Positions 1 to 10,181 of a stretch of 64,000 nucleotides of DNA are shown one piece after another. The position numbers and the translations under genes are program-made. Position 1 is the stretch's first letter; every line of letters begins with the position of its first letter. Location of the stretch: positions 868,001 through 932,000 of the forward strand of contig NZ_RZYA01000001.1 of the NCBI RefSeq assembly GCF_004005495.1. The letters are read 5' to 3'. Origin of the DNA: Streptomyces antnestii. Lineage in GTDB: Bacteria; Actinomycetota; Actinomycetes; Streptomycetales; Streptomycetaceae. The notes below the pieces were generated by a model that saw only the letters and a program-made list of their open reading frames with translations, did no database searches and was not told where the DNA came from.

Positions 1-95
1 TCCTCGTCATCGCCGTCGTACCGATCCTGTGCGTCTACCCCTTCCTGCAGCGCTACTTCACCAAGGGCGTGCTCACCGGCGCCATCAAGGGCTGA
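1..95 (+). CDS. Carbohydrate ABC transporter permease, C-terminal end (partial)
   Basis: Only the last 30 codons are in the window; the frame starts at base 3 and stops with TGA at 93-95. The tail reads ...YPFLQRYFTKGVLTGAIKG. Ending in a sequence like F-x-K-G-V-x-x-G-x-x-K-G is typical of the last residues of MalG/LplC-type inner-membrane permeases for sugars. It is followed after 64 bases by a lipoprotein binding protein of the matching family, so the two should form one importer with a second permease lying to the left. The assignment rests on a short tail plus context. Confidence 0.7.
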   Translation, partial: LVIAVVPILCVYPFLQRYFTKGVLTGAIKG

Positions 96-159
96 CGCCG
101 CACAGTCCCCTCTCGCACCCCCCCGCGCTCATGTCCCCTCCCTCACCGAGGAGTTCCCC

Positions 160-1833
160 GTGTCGCGCTCCACCCCCATCAACCGCAGAACTCTCCTGCG
201 GACCTCCCTGGGCCTCGGCCTCGGGCTCGCCGCGAGCCCGCTGCTCACCGCGTGCGGCGACGGCGGCGCGGCGGAGAAGTCCGCCGCCAAGAGCCGGCAG
301 GTGCTGCCGTCCACCGTCACCGCCAACAGCGTCAAGGCCGACCTGCCCGGCACCGCCGACGGTGTGCCCAACGCCTTCTTCAGCTACCCCGCCACCCCGG
401 CCCGCTCCGTCCAGGGCAGCCCCCTCAAGGGCGCGAAGCCGGTCAGGGCGATGACGGAGACCTACGCTCCGCCCGCGCCGGGCCGGTCCAGGAACGCCGC
501 CTGGCAGGCGATCGAGAAACGGCTCGGCGGCACGGTCGACATCACGGCCGTGCCCGCCGACGACTACCCCACGAAGTTCTCGACGATGGTCGCCAGCGGT
601 GACCTCGCCGATGTCTTCATGTACCCGGAGACGGGAGGCGTCGACCACAAGGCGTCCTTCCTCGCCTCCGAATGCGCCGACCTGACACCGTTCCTGTCCG
701 GCGACAAGGTCAAGGCGTACCCGAACCTCGCGGCGATCCCCGCCATCGCCTGGCAGCAAGCCCTGTACGGCGACAAGCTGTACGGCGTCCCGATCACGCG
801 CTACGGCACCGCGGGCGCCGGGTTCTACCGGCACGACCTGTTCAAGGAGGTCGGGGTCGACAGCCTCGACCAGATCACCGACCTGGACCGCTTCTTCGAG
901 GTCTGCAAGGAGCTGACGCAGCCGAAGAAGAAGCAGTACGCGATCATCGCGGGCGCCACCACCATGCTCGCCATGTCGGCCGGCGCGCCCTACTTCTGGT
1001 CGATGGACAAGAAGACCGGCAAGTTCACCGCCGACCTGGAGACCGACGAGTACCGCTCGGCCGTCGAGATGGCGGCCAAGCTCTACAAGGCCGGCTGCTA
1101 CTACCCCGGCACCCTCGCCATGTCCGGCGCCCAGAAGGCCCAGTACACGGACCTCTTCAAGAACGGCAAGGGCGCGTACGTCTCCGACGGCATGCCGGCC
1201 TACCTGCAACCCGCGACCGGCTACGTCGACGCGATGGCCGCCATCGACAAGAGCTTCGACGTCCGCCCCTTCGTGCCGGTCGGCAAGAACGCCGTGGCCC
1301 ACCCCGACAACGCCACGCTCAGCGAGTCGTACGTGCAGAAGGCCCCCAAGGAGCGCGTCGAGGAGATCCTGCGCCTCCTCGATTTCATCGCGGCCCCGTT
1401 CGGGACCGAGGAGTTCACCCTCATCAACTACGGCGTCGAGGGCACCGACCACAAGCGCGACGCCAAGGGCAACCCCGTCCTCACCGACCGCGGCAGCCAG
1501 GACATCGGCGTCCCGTGGGGCAAGCTCGCCTCCGGCACCCCGGCGATCTTCTCGACCACGTCCAAGGACGCCGTCGGCTACGTCCACGAGGCGTACACGA
1601 AGCTGATCCCGATGCTCATCAAGGCCGACTTCCTCGACTACACATCCCCCACCTGGGACTCGAAGGGGTACGGCAGCCTCTACACGATCAAGCTCGACGG
1701 CCTCAAGGACATCATCTCCGGCCGCAAGTCCATGAAGGACTACGACGCCCTGGTCAAGGACTACCTGGCCAAGGGCGGCGAGCAGGCCCGCTCCGAATTC
1801 GAGGAAGCCGCCCAGAAGGGAACCGGCAAGTGA
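160..1833 (+). CDS. Extracellular sugar-binding lipoprotein of an ABC transporter
   Basis: 557 residues. The N-terminus has a twin-arginine motif (N-R-R-T-L-L, residues 8-13), a hydrophobic stretch and a lipobox L-L-T-A-C near residues 28-32, so it is expected to be Tat-exported and lipid-anchored on the outer face of the membrane. The rest fits the large LplA/YtcQ-like class of family 1 solute-binding proteins, which are longer than the usual 420-450 residues. GTG start at 160 is chosen because GAGGAG lies about 6 bases upstream. It follows a permease end and overlaps the next gene by four bases (GTGA), so it is co-transcribed. The sugar cannot be read from the sequence; neighbouring polysaccharide-type genes suggest an oligosaccharide. 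Confidence 0.85.
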   Translation: MSRSTPINRRTLLRTSLGLGLGLAASPLLTACGDGGAAEKSAAKSRQVLPSTVTANSVKADLPGTADGVPNAFFSYPATPARSVQGSPLKGAKPVRAMTETYAPPAPGRSRNAAWQAIEKRLGGTVDITAVPADDYPTKFSTMVASGDLADVFMYPETGGVDHKASFLASECADLTPFLSGDKVKAYPNLAAIPAIAWQQALYGDKLYGVPITRYGTAGAGFYRHDLFKEVGVDSLDQITDLDRFFEVCKELTQPKKKQYAIIAGATTMLAMSAGAPYFWSMDKKTGKFTADLETDEYRSAVEMAAKLYKAGCYYPGTLAMSGAQKAQYTDLFKNGKGAYVSDGMPAYLQPATGYVDAMAAIDKSFDVRPFVPVGKNAVAHPDNATLSESYVQKAPKERVEEILRLLDFIAAPFGTEEFTLINYGVEGTDHKRDAKGNPVLTDRGSQDIGVPWGKLASGTPAIFSTTSKDAVGYVHEAYTKLIPMLIKADFLDYTSPTWDSKGYGSLYTIKLDGLKDIISGRKSMKDYDALVKDYLAKGGEQARSEFEEAAQKGTGK

Positions 1834-3272
1834 CCCGCACCGTACGCGCCGCGATCGCCACGGCCGCCGCCCTGGCGGTCGTCGCCCTCGCCGCCCCCGC
1901 GCAGGCCCACCCGTTCGACCCGAAGCCCGGCTCCGACGGCGTCGGCGACCCGCTCTTCCCGACGCTCGGCAACGGCGGCTACGACGTACGCCACTACGAC
2001 CTGTCCTTCGGCTTCACGCCCGTGACCTACGACTTCACCGGCACGATGAAGATCAGCGCGAAGGCCACCCAGGACCTCTCGTCCTTCAACCTCGACATCG
2101 ACTCGCTGGCCATCGAGTCGGTGAAGGTCGACGGCGAGGACGCGGGCTTCGCCGTCTCGCCCGGCAAGAGCGGCCAGGAGCTGACGGTCACCCCGGCCGG
2201 CGGCCTGCACGACAACACGCCCTTCGAGGTCGCCGTCACCTACCACGGCAACGGAAAGACGAAGCCCATAAGCGCCCCCGGCTGGCGCTACATGAGCGAC
2301 GGCGGATTCGCCTCCGCCGCGCAGTCGTCCCGCGCCGACACGTTCGCCCCCGTCAACGACACCACGATGGACAAGGCGACCTGGACGTTCCACCTCACGG
2401 CCCCCGACGGCTGGACGCCGGGCGCCAACGGCACCCTGACCGGCACACGTCCCGCGGGCGAGGGGAGGACCACCTCCGACTTCCGCCTCAATGTGCCCAT
2501 GGCCTCCGAGCTCCTCGGCATCTCCGTGGAGAAGCAGACCGTTCTGACGGGCGAGGGCCCGCACGGCGTGCGGCTGCGCCACTACGTCCCCGAGGACCAG
2601 GTCGCCACGTACCGGCCGATCGTCGAGCAGACCGGCGACCAGATCGCGTGGCTGGAGAAGACCCTCGGGGTGCGCTTCCCCTTCGACACGTACGGGATGC
2701 AGATCGTCCGGGACGGCTACAGCGACGCGCTGGAGAACCAGACCCTGTCGTTGTTCGGGCCGGGCTGGTTCAAGAACGCCTCCACGTCCACGACGTACAC
2801 GAACGTCATGGTCCACGAGATGACCCACCAGTGGTTCGGCGACTCGGTCACGCCCACCACCTGGCAGAGCGCCTGGCTGAACGAGGGCCCCGCCGTCTAC
2901 TACGCGGCCCTCTGGGCCGACCAGCAGGGCACCGCCTCCATGGAGGACAAGATGAGGACCGCGTACGGCAAGCTCGACGCCGTACGCAAGACCGACGGGC
3001 CGCCCGGACTGCCCACCGCGCTCGGTGGGTTCAACATCTACGACGGGGCCGCCGTCACCCTGTACGCCCTCAACCAGCAGGTCGGCCAGGACCGGTTCGA
3101 CGCGATCATGAAGTCCTGGCTCACCAAGCACCGGCACGCCAACGCCGACTCCCAGGACTTCATCGACAACGCGGTGAACGTCACGCACGACCCGTCGCTG
3201 CGGCCCTTCCTGGAGGACTGGCTGTTCAGCAAGGACAACCCGCCCATGCCCGGCCACCCCGACTGGAGCTGA
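1830..3272 (+). CDS. Secreted M1-family zinc metallopeptidase
   Basis: 480 residues from the GTG at 1830, which overlaps the stop of the preceding gene (GTGA). A Sec-type signal peptide (residues 1 to about 27, ending A-Q-A) precedes an M1 fold. The zinc site is complete: H-E-M-T-H at 329-333, then N-E-G with Glu352 at the expected 18-residue spacing. The substrate motif usually written GAMEN appears as D-A-L-E-N. It lacks the long C-terminal helical domain of aminopeptidase N, as in the short secreted actinobacterial M1 enzymes. Its place in a sugar-uptake operon is unusual and gives no clear substrate. Confidence 0.88.
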   Translation: MTRTVRAAIATAAALAVVALAAPAQAHPFDPKPGSDGVGDPLFPTLGNGGYDVRHYDLSFGFTPVTYDFTGTMKISAKATQDLSSFNLDIDSLAIESVKVDGEDAGFAVSPGKSGQELTVTPAGGLHDNTPFEVAVTYHGNGKTKPISAPGWRYMSDGGFASAAQSSRADTFAPVNDTTMDKATWTFHLTAPDGWTPGANGTLTGTRPAGEGRTTSDFRLNVPMASELLGISVEKQTVLTGEGPHGVRLRHYVPEDQVATYRPIVEQTGDQIAWLEKTLGVRFPFDTYGMQIVRDGYSDALENQTLSLFGPGWFKNASTSTTYTNVMVHEMTHQWFGDSVTPTTWQSAWLNEGPAVYYAALWADQQGTASMEDKMRTAYGKLDAVRKTDGPPGLPTALGGFNIYDGAAVTLYALNQQVGQDRFDAIMKSWLTKHRHANADSQDFIDNAVNVTHDPSLRPFLEDWLFSKDNPPMPGHPDWS

Positions 3273-3280
3273 CGCCGACC

Positions 3281-5500
3281 GTGAACAGAACCCGCATCGC
3301 CGTCGCCCTCGCCGCGACCGCCGCCCTCCTGTCCACCGCCCCCGTCGCGCAGGCCGACGCGGGAGCCCGTGTCCTGTACGCGTCCCCGGACGGATCGGGC
3401 ACCGCCTGCGCACCCGGCAACCCCTGCTCCCTCGAAGGCGCCCGGGACCTCGCCCGGACCGTCGACGGGCGTGACGTCCGCATCGAACTCGCCGACGGCA
3501 CCTACGCGTTGAGCAGATCCCTGGAACTCGGTGCCGCCGACTCCGGGCGCGACGGGCACACCGTCACCTGGACCGCGGCGCCCGACGCCCACCCCGTCCT
3601 GTCCGGTGGCCGCCGGCTGAAGGGCTGGGAAGCCGGCGCGGACGGCACCTACACCACACACGTCCCCGACGGGATCACCCCGCGCCAGCTCTTCGTCGAC
3701 GGCGCACGGGCCGTGCGTGCCCGAGGCGAGTCCTGCGCCGCCTCCATGTGCGACGCCACCAAGACCGGCATGACTGGCGCCAAGGCCACCGGCATCGCGA
3801 ACTGGGCCCGCCCCACCGACGCAGAGGCCGTCATCAGCGTCCGCTGGCGCAACTACCACTGCCGCATCGAATCCGTCACCGGCGACATCATGACGTTCGC
3901 CCAGCCCTGCTGGACCAACTCCGCGTCCGGCACGAACCGTACGGGCCCCGCCTGGGACTCCACCACCGTCGACTCGTCGCGCTACTCGAAGGTCGCCTAC
4001 TTCGAGAACGCACCCGAACTCCTCGACAAGCCGGGCGAGTTCGTCTGGAACTCGGACGCCCGCACCCTCACGTACCTGCCGCGCCAGGGCGAGGACATGA
4101 AGCACGTCAAGGCCTACACGCCGGTCACCGAGCGGCTCCTCGTCCTCGACGGCGCCCACGACGTGAACATCGAGGGCATCGGCTTCCAGTACGCCGCCTG
4201 GCGCCAGCCGTCCACCGACGAAGGTTACGCCGGTATGCAGGCGGGACTCACCCTCACCGGCGCGACGGGCCCCGTCGACCACGCGGGCCGCTACTACACC
4301 AAGCCCGCCGCCGCCCTCACCGTACGTGGTGGCCACCATGTGACCGTGGACCAGGCCGACTTCACGCACCTCGGCGGCGCCGGCGTCATCTTCGAGGCGG
4401 GCACCAAGGACTCGGGCGTCACCCACTCCCGCTTCACCGACCTGTCCTCCGGAGCCGCCTGCATCGGCGACACCGAGCCCATGCCGGCCGCCGAACTCGC
4501 GGGCGAGCGCAACACGGTGGCGTACAACACCATCCGTCACACCGGGGTGGAGTTCACCGACTCCGTCGGCATCTGGGCCGGTTACGAGGCCGAGCTCACC
4601 GTCGACCACAACACCCTGGAGGAGCTGCCCTACTCGGGGATCTCCGTCGGCTGGGGCTGGAACCAGCCCGAGTCGCAGAAGTCCGTCCTGCGCGACAACA
4701 AGATCACCGGCAACCGCATGAACAACGTCATGCGCGTCGAGAACGACATGCACGACGGCGGCGCCATCTACACCCAGGGCTCCCAGCCCGGCACCGTCAT
4801 CTCCGGCAACTACATCAACCGCAGCGCCTTCGGCAACACCGAGCGCGACGGCAACGGCATCTACCTCGACGAGCAGTCCAGCCACATCCGCGTGACGGGC
4901 AACGTCCTCACCCGCATGGGCTACAAGTGGGTGTCCAACTGGGCCGGTTACGGCATCGACAACCTCGCCACCGGCAACTGGACCGACACCGCGGCACCGG
5001 CTCTCGCCGGCCGGGGCTCCGCGATGACCGACAACCGGACCGGGCTCGACCGGCTCCCCGACGAGGCGCTCAAGGTGGCCGCCGCCGCGGGCGCCGGCGA
5101 GCACGGCACCGTCGAACAGCTGCGCCCCGACCTGGCCCGCACCGGCACCGTCTCCCAGTCCTCCACGGACGGCACCGCCACGGCAGCCCTCGCCATCGAC
5201 GGCGACACCAACACCGACACCCGTACCCTCTCCGAGCCCGGCGCCTGGTGGCAGGTAGACCTCGGCTCCGCGCAGCACGTCGGACAGGTCGAGATCTGGA
5301 ACAACAGCTCCATGACCACCGCCGGCTTCGACCTCCAGCTGTCCCGCACCGCGGACTTCGCCGACGCCACCACCGTCCACGTCCCGGGCAAGGCCATGCG
5401 GCCCACCGTCCTGGACACCGACACAGAGGCCCGCTACGTACGGATCAAGCTCACCGGAACGGGACGCGTGGCACTCGCGCACGTCCTGGTCCACCCGTGA
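3281..5500 (+). CDS. Secreted right-handed beta-helix protein with C-terminal discoidin-like domain
   Basis: 739 residues from GTG 3281, eight bases after the M1 peptidase stop. A signal peptide ends near A-Q-A (residue about 26). The body (about 30-580) has repeated short beta-helix turns rich in G-x-x-I, N-x-I and D-N-x-I patterns, as in pectate-lyase-like and alginate-lyase-like parallel beta-helix proteins that act on polysaccharides. The last 130 residues (from about 610: S-Q-S-S-T-D-G-T-A, then W-W-Q-V-D-L-G) look like an F5/8 type C (discoidin) carbohydrate-binding domain. The likely role is extracellular polysaccharide degradation or binding feeding the importer upstream. The exact enzymatic class is not determinable by eye. 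Confidence 0.8.
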   Translation: MNRTRIAVALAATAALLSTAPVAQADAGARVLYASPDGSGTACAPGNPCSLEGARDLARTVDGRDVRIELADGTYALSRSLELGAADSGRDGHTVTWTAAPDAHPVLSGGRRLKGWEAGADGTYTTHVPDGITPRQLFVDGARAVRARGESCAASMCDATKTGMTGAKATGIANWARPTDAEAVISVRWRNYHCRIESVTGDIMTFAQPCWTNSASGTNRTGPAWDSTTVDSSRYSKVAYFENAPELLDKPGEFVWNSDARTLTYLPRQGEDMKHVKAYTPVTERLLVLDGAHDVNIEGIGFQYAAWRQPSTDEGYAGMQAGLTLTGATGPVDHAGRYYTKPAAALTVRGGHHVTVDQADFTHLGGAGVIFEAGTKDSGVTHSRFTDLSSGAACIGDTEPMPAAELAGERNTVAYNTIRHTGVEFTDSVGIWAGYEAELTVDHNTLEELPYSGISVGWGWNQPESQKSVLRDNKITGNRMNNVMRVENDMHDGGAIYTQGSQPGTVISGNYINRSAFGNTERDGNGIYLDEQSSHIRVTGNVLTRMGYKWVSNWAGYGIDNLATGNWTDTAAPALAGRGSAMTDNRTGLDRLPDEALKVAAAAGAGEHGTVEQLRPDLARTGTVSQSSTDGTATAALAIDGDTNTDTRTLSEPGAWWQVDLGSAQHVGQVEIWNNSSMTTAGFDLQLSRTADFADATTVHVPGKAMRPTVLDTDTEARYVRIKLTGTGRVALAHVLVHP

Positions 5501-5550
5501 TCCCGTAACCCCGCAGTCTCTTCAACTCCCGTACAAGCAAGGGAACTTCC

Positions 5551-6761
5551 ATGACCGACCTCCGTCTCGGCGTCCTCGGCCACGGCCTGCGCGGATCGCT
5601 CGCGCGCACCGCCCACCGGCCAGGAGCGGGCGCACGTGTCGTCGCCCTCGCGGACCACGACTCCGCGGCGCGGACGGAGGCGGCCCTGGCCTTCCCCGGC
5701 GCCCTGATCTCCACCGACCACCGCAAGGTGATCGACGACCCGGACGTCGAAGCCGTTCTCGTCCTCACCCCGACCACACCCACGCCGACATCGCCCGCGA
5801 GGCCCTGGAGGCGGGCAAGCCCGTCTTCGTCGAGAAACCCCTCGACATCACCGTCGAGCGCTGCGACGCCCTCCTGCGCACCTCGTACGAGACCGGAACC
5901 CGGCTCTACGTGGGCCACAACATGCGCCACATGCCCGTCGTCCGCCTGATGCGCGACATCATCGCCCGCGGCGACATCGGCGAGGTCAAGACCGTCTGGG
6001 TACGGCACTTCGTCGGCTACGGAGGCGACTGGTACTTCAAGGACTGGCACGCCGAACGCCGGTACACCACCGGACTCCTGCTCCAGAAGGCCGCCCACGA
6101 CATCGACGTGCTGCACTGGCTCGCCGGCGGCTGCACCCGCCACGTCCAGGCTCTCGGCGACCTCATGGTCTACGGCGACAACCCGCACCGCCGCGCACCG
6201 GGCGAGCCCAAGCCCGACGACTGGTACACCAAGGAAGGCCACTGGCCGCCACACACCCAGCGCGGCCTCAACCCCGTCATCGACGTCGAGGACGTCTCGA
6301 TGATGAACATGCGTCTCGACAACGGGGTTCTGGCCGCCTACCAGCAGTGCCACTTCACCCCCGACTACTGGCGCAACTACACCGTCATCGGCGACGCCGG
6401 CCGCCTGGAGAACTTCGGCGACGGACCCGGGGGAGCCGTCAAGGTCTGGAACACCCGCCGCTCCACCTACCGCGCCGAACCCGACGCCACGTACCCGGTC
6501 CCGGACGCCGAGGACAACGCCGGGCACGGCGGCGCCGACCCGCTGCTGATCGACGAGTTCCTCCGCTTCGTGCGCGAGGGCGGCACCACCGACACCTCGC
6601 CGGTCGCCGCCCGTATGGCGGTCGCGGTGGGCGTACGGGCGACCGAGTCGCTGCGGGACGGCGGCACCCCGCGCGACATCCCGCCGCTCGACCCCGAGCT
6701 GGTCGACTGGTTCGAGCGCGGCCAGACATCCAGCGGTCAGACACTCCGCGGCGAGGCCTGA
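5551..6761 (+). pseudogene. Gfo/Idh/MocA-family oxidoreductase, 1-nt frameshift
   Basis: The N-terminal Rossmann part (M-T-D-L-R-L-G-V-L-G-H-G-L-R-G) is read in one frame from ATG 5551 to about 5771. The rest (D-H-T-H-A-D-I-A-R-E-A-L-E-A-G, then V-F-V-E-K-P-L, G-H-N-M-R) is read in another frame that stops at 6761. Adding one G after 5772 would join the pieces into a normal protein of about 403 residues with the family motif E-K-P. These enzymes are NAD(P)-dependent sugar or inositol oxidoreductases. It ends the sugar operon (50 bases after the beta-helix gene). It may be a real mutation or a single-base sequence error; everything else about the gene looks intact. Confidence 0.85.
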
Positions 6762-6870
6762 AGGAAACCTGCGGCGGCGCTTAAGAAATCCTCGATGGAC
6801 CCGGGGCGCCGCGGTACGGAAGAGTCCGGGGTGGCGGCCGGCTGACCGCCACCTCCACTCACTCTTCCCC

Positions 6871-6901
6871 GTGTGCGGGCCGCTGCGCGCTGCCCGCACA
6901 C
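6871..6901 (+). promoter_or_regulatory. Inverted repeat in the leader of tdh
   Basis: A perfect 10-bp inverted repeat (GTGTGCGGGC at 6871-6880, GCCCGCACAC at 6892-6901) with an 11-base loop lies 8 bases before the ribosome-binding site (CAGGAG, 6909-6914) of tdh. It could be an RNA hairpin affecting translation or a protein-binding site, for example for the LysR regulator encoded downstream. There is no U-run, so it is not a typical intrinsic terminator. Function is inference. Confidence 0.4.
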
Positions 6902-6922
6902 GCGACGACAGGAGCCGAGCCG

Positions 6923-7951
6923 TTGAAGGCGCTGGTCAAGGAGAAGGCCGAACCGGGACTCTGGCTGACGGACGTGCCCGAGCCGTCCATCGGCCCCGGT
7001 GACGTGCTGATCAAGGTGCTGCGCACCGGGATCTGCGGCACCGACCTGCACATCCGTAACTGGGACGGCTGGGCGCAGTCCACCATCCAGGCCCCCCTCG
7101 TCGTCGGCCACGAGTTCGTCGGCGAGGTCGTCGAGACCGGCCGTGACGTCGTGGACATCACCGCCGGCGACCGCGTCAGCGGCGAGGGCCACCTCGTCTG
7201 CGGCAAGTGCCGCAACTGCCTCGCGGGCCGTCGCCACCTGTGCCGCTCCACGGTCGGCCTCGGCGTCGGCCGCGACGGCGCGTTCGCCGAGTACGTGGCC
7301 CTGCCCGCCGGCAACGTGTGGGTGCACCGCGTGCCCGTCGACCTCGACATCGCCGCGATCTTCGACCCGTTCGGCAACGCCGTGCACACGGCCCTGTCGT
7401 TCCCGCTGGTCGGCGAGGACGTCCTGATCACCGGCGCCGGACCCATCGGCCTGATGGCCGCCGCCGTCGCCCGGCACGCCGGCGCCCGCAACGTCGTCGT
7501 CACCGACGTCAGCGAGGAGCGTCTCGACCTGGCCCGCAAGATCGGCGTCAGCCTCGCCCTGAACGTCGCCGAGTCGACCATCGCCGAGGGCCAGCGCTCG
7601 CTCGGCCTGCGCGAGGGCTTCGACGTCGGCCTGGAGATGTCGGGCAACCCCCGCGCCATGCGCGACATGCTGGCCAACATGACCCACGGCGGCAAGATCG
7701 CCATGCTCGGCCTGCCCGCCGAGGAGTTCGCCGTCGACTGGTCCCGGATCGTCACCTCGATGATCACGATCAAGGGCATCTACGGTCGCGAGATGTTCGA
7801 GACCTGGTACGCGATGTCGGTCCTCCTGGAGGCGGGCCTCGACCTCGCTCCGGTGATCACGGGCCGCTACAACCATCGCGACTTCGAGGCCGCCTTCGAC
7901 GACGCGGCGAGCGGCCGCGGCGGCAAGGTAATCCTCGACTGGAGCGCGTGA
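6923..7951 (+). CDS. tdh: L-threonine 3-dehydrogenase
   Basis: 342 residues. A zinc-dependent medium-chain dehydrogenase that oxidises L-threonine to 2-amino-3-ketobutyrate with NAD+. Catalytic zinc ligands are visible: Cys38 and His43 in G-I-C-G-T-D-L-H, and His63-Glu64 in G-H-E-F. The structural zinc cysteines are in [15 protein letters not shown]. The nucleotide-binding G-A-G-P-I-G-L-M follows. The length matches the family. Translation starts at TTG 6923, supported by CAGGAG 8 bases upstream. The next gene is kbl, whose enzyme uses the product, which makes the assignment firm. Confidence 0.95.
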   Translation: MKALVKEKAEPGLWLTDVPEPSIGPGDVLIKVLRTGICGTDLHIRNWDGWAQSTIQAPLVVGHEFVGEVVETGRDVVDITAGDRVSGEGHLVCGKCRNCLAGRRHLCRSTVGLGVGRDGAFAEYVALPAGNVWVHRVPVDLDIAAIFDPFGNAVHTALSFPLVGEDVLITGAGPIGLMAAAVARHAGARNVVVTDVSEERLDLARKIGVSLALNVAESTIAEGQRSLGLREGFDVGLEMSGNPRAMRDMLANMTHGGKIAMLGLPAEEFAVDWSRIVTSMITIKGIYGREMFETWYAMSVLLEAGLDLAPVITGRYNHRDFEAAFDDAASGRGGKVILDWSA

Positions 7952-8002
7952 CCGGTCCTCCCTGCCCTCTCTGAACTCCTCACCCCTCTAAGGACTTTCG
8001 GC

Positions 8003-9217
8003 ATGTTCGACAACGTACGCGAAGACCTCCAGGCCACCCTCGACGAGATCTCCGCCGCGGGCCTGCACAAGCCCGAGCGGGTCATCGGGACCCCGCAGTC
8101 CGCGACAGTCGCCGTCACCGCGGGCGGCCGTCCCGGCGAGGTGCTCAACTTCTGCGCGAACAACTACCTCGGCCTCGCCGACCACCCCGAGGTCGTCGCG
8201 GCCGGTCACGCGGCGCTCGACCGCTGGGGCTACGGGATGGCCTCCGTCCGCTTCATCTGCGGCACCCAGGAGGTCCACAAGGAGCTGGAGGCGCGCCTGT
8301 CCGCGTTCCTCGGCCAGGAGGACACGATCCTCTACTCCTCCTGCTTCGACGCCAACGGCGGCGTCTTCGAGACCCTCCTCGGCGAGCAGGACGCCGTCAT
8401 CTCCGACGCGCTCAACCACGCCTCGATCATCGACGGCATCCGCCTGTCCAAGGCCAAGCGCTTCCGCTACGCCAACCGCGACATGGCCGACCTGGAGACC
8501 CAGCTCAAGGCGGCCGGTGACGCCCGCCGCAAGCTGATCGTCACCGACGGCGTCTTCTCGATGGACGGCTACGTCGCCCCGCTCGACGAGATCTGCGACC
8601 TGGCCGAGCGCTACGACACCATGGTCATGGTCGACGACTCGCACGCCGTCGGCTTCGTCGGCCCCGGCGGCCGCGGCACCCCCGAACTGCACGGCGTGAT
8701 GGACCGCGTCGACATCATCACCGGCACCCTCGGCAAGGCCCTCGGCGGCGCCTCCGGCGGTTACGTCGCGGCCCGCGCCGAGATCGTCGCCCTGCTGCGC
8801 CAGCGCTCGCGCCCGTACCTCTTCTCCAACAGCCTCGCCCCGGTGATCGCCGCCGCGTCGCTCAAGGTCCTCGACCTCCTGGAGTCGGCGGGCGAGCTGC
8901 GCGAGCGGCTCAACGCCAACACGGCGCTCTTCCGCACCCGCATGACCGAGGAAGGCTTCGACATCCTCCCCGGCGACCACGCCATCGCCCCGGTCATGAT
9001 CGGCGACGCGTCCGTCGCCGGCCGCATGGCGGAGCTGCTTCTGGAGCGCGGCGTGTACGTGATCGGCTTCTCGTACCCGGTCGTCCCGCAGGGCCAGGCC
9101 CGCATCCGTGTCCAGCTGTCCGCGGCGCACTCCACGGACGACGTGAACCGGGCCGTGGACGCGTTCGTCGCGGCGCGCGCCGAGCTCGACACCGAGTCCG
9201 CGGACGCGACAAGCTGA
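8003..9217 (+). CDS. kbl: Glycine C-acetyltransferase (2-amino-3-ketobutyrate CoA ligase)
   Basis: 404 residues. A PLP enzyme of the alpha-oxoamine synthase family that cleaves 2-amino-3-ketobutyrate with CoA to glycine and acetyl-CoA, the second step of threonine breakdown. The PLP lysine is Lys245 in [10 protein letters not shown], with [10 protein letters not shown] upstream as expected. F-C-A-N-N-Y-L-G-L at the N-terminus is typical. ATG start follows AAGGA by 8 bases. It lies 51 bases after tdh, so the two form an operon. Confidence 0.96.
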   Translation: MFDNVREDLQATLDEISAAGLHKPERVIGTPQSATVAVTAGGRPGEVLNFCANNYLGLADHPEVVAAGHAALDRWGYGMASVRFICGTQEVHKELEARLSAFLGQEDTILYSSCFDANGGVFETLLGEQDAVISDALNHASIIDGIRLSKAKRFRYANRDMADLETQLKAAGDARRKLIVTDGVFSMDGYVAPLDEICDLAERYDTMVMVDDSHAVGFVGPGGRGTPELHGVMDRVDIITGTLGKALGGASGGYVAARAEIVALLRQRSRPYLFSNSLAPVIAAASLKVLDLLESAGELRERLNANTALFRTRMTEEGFDILPGDHAIAPVMIGDASVAGRMAELLLERGVYVIGFSYPVVPQGQARIRVQLSAAHSTDDVNRAVDAFVAARAELDTESADATS

Positions 9218-9260
9218 CCCGGTTCCGGACAACGGCGACACATTTGGGAGAATCGGTCGC

Positions 9261-10163
9261 ATGATCGAAGCGCGGCGGCTGCACATCCTCCGTGCGGTGG
9301 CCGACCACCGCACCGTGACGGCGGCTGCCGCCGCGCTGTATCTGACCCCGTCGGCGGTCTCCCAGCAGCTGACGGCCCTGGAGCAGGAGACCGGCCACCG
9401 GCTCGTCGAGCGGGGCTCCAAGGGCGTACGGCTCACTCCGGCCGGCGAGATCCTGCTCACGCACACGAACGCGGTCCTCGCCCAGCTGGAGCGGGCGGAG
9501 GCCGAGCTGGCCGCGTACAGCTCGGGGGCGGCCGGCACGGTCACCGTCGCCGCGTTCGCCACCGGCATCGGCCTGGTCGTCGGCCCGGCCCTGGCGCGCC
9601 TCGCGCAGAGCGCGCCCGGCATCAGGATCCGGGTCCAGGACGCCGAGGGCGACGCGAGCCTGCCGATGGTCCTCGACCGGCAGGTCGACGTCGCGGTCGC
9701 CGTCGAGTACCGCGGTGCGCCCGGCGCGGACGACGCCCGCCTCACGCGCGTACCGCTGTACGCGGAGCCGTTCGACGCGGTGCTGCCCGCCACGCACCGG
9801 CTCGCGGCGGCGGACCGGGTGCCGCTCGCGGAGCTGGCCAAGGACACCTGGATCGGCCCGTTCCCGGGCAACCCGTGCCACGACGTGGTCGTCCTGGCCT
9901 GCGAGCACGCCGGGTTCCAGCCGCAGCTCGAACACTCCTCGGACGACTTCCGCGCGGTCGTCGCCCTCGCCTCGGCGGGCGCGGGCGTCGCCCTCGTCCC
10001 GCGCTCGGCCCTGCGCGGCATGGACCTCTCGGACGCCGTCGTCCGCCCGGTCGACGGCGTGGCCCCCACCCGCCGGGTCTTCGCGGCCGTCCGCTGCGGA
10101 GCGGAACAGCATCCGCTGATCAGGCCGGTCCTCGACGCGCTCGGCGACGTGGCGGCGGGGTAG
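9261..10163 (+). CDS. LysR-family transcriptional regulator
   Basis: 300 residues. The N-terminal winged helix (residues 1-60: L-H-I-L-R-A-V-A-D-H-R-T-V-T-A-A-A, S-A-V-S-Q-Q-L-T-A-L-E) is a clear LysR DNA-binding domain, followed by a two-lobed effector domain (about 90-295). It starts 43 bases after kbl on the same strand, so it may be co-transcribed with, and control, the threonine pathway. It is convergent with the LacI gene, only 18 bases apart. The effector is unknown. Confidence 0.9.
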   Translation: MIEARRLHILRAVADHRTVTAAAAALYLTPSAVSQQLTALEQETGHRLVERGSKGVRLTPAGEILLTHTNAVLAQLERAEAELAAYSSGAAGTVTVAAFATGIGLVVGPALARLAQSAPGIRIRVQDAEGDASLPMVLDRQVDVAVAVEYRGAPGADDARLTRVPLYAEPFDAVLPATHRLAAADRVPLAELAKDTWIGPFPGNPCHDVVVLACEHAGFQPQLEHSSDDFRAVVALASAGAGVALVPRSALRGMDLSDAVVRPVDGVAPTRRVFAAVRCGAEQHPLIRPVLDALGDVAAG

Positions 10164-10181
10164 TACGCCCGCCGGCGTGGT

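Noticed and set aside
85..1587. Long antisense open frame (500 codons) opposite the sugar-binding protein
   Set aside because: Rich in valine, glycine, aspartate and arginine with no domain; it is the usual mirror of GC-rich third positions on the real gene. The same applies to the other long shadow frames, for example 1761-3413, 3038-5494 and 11386-13530 on the minus strand.
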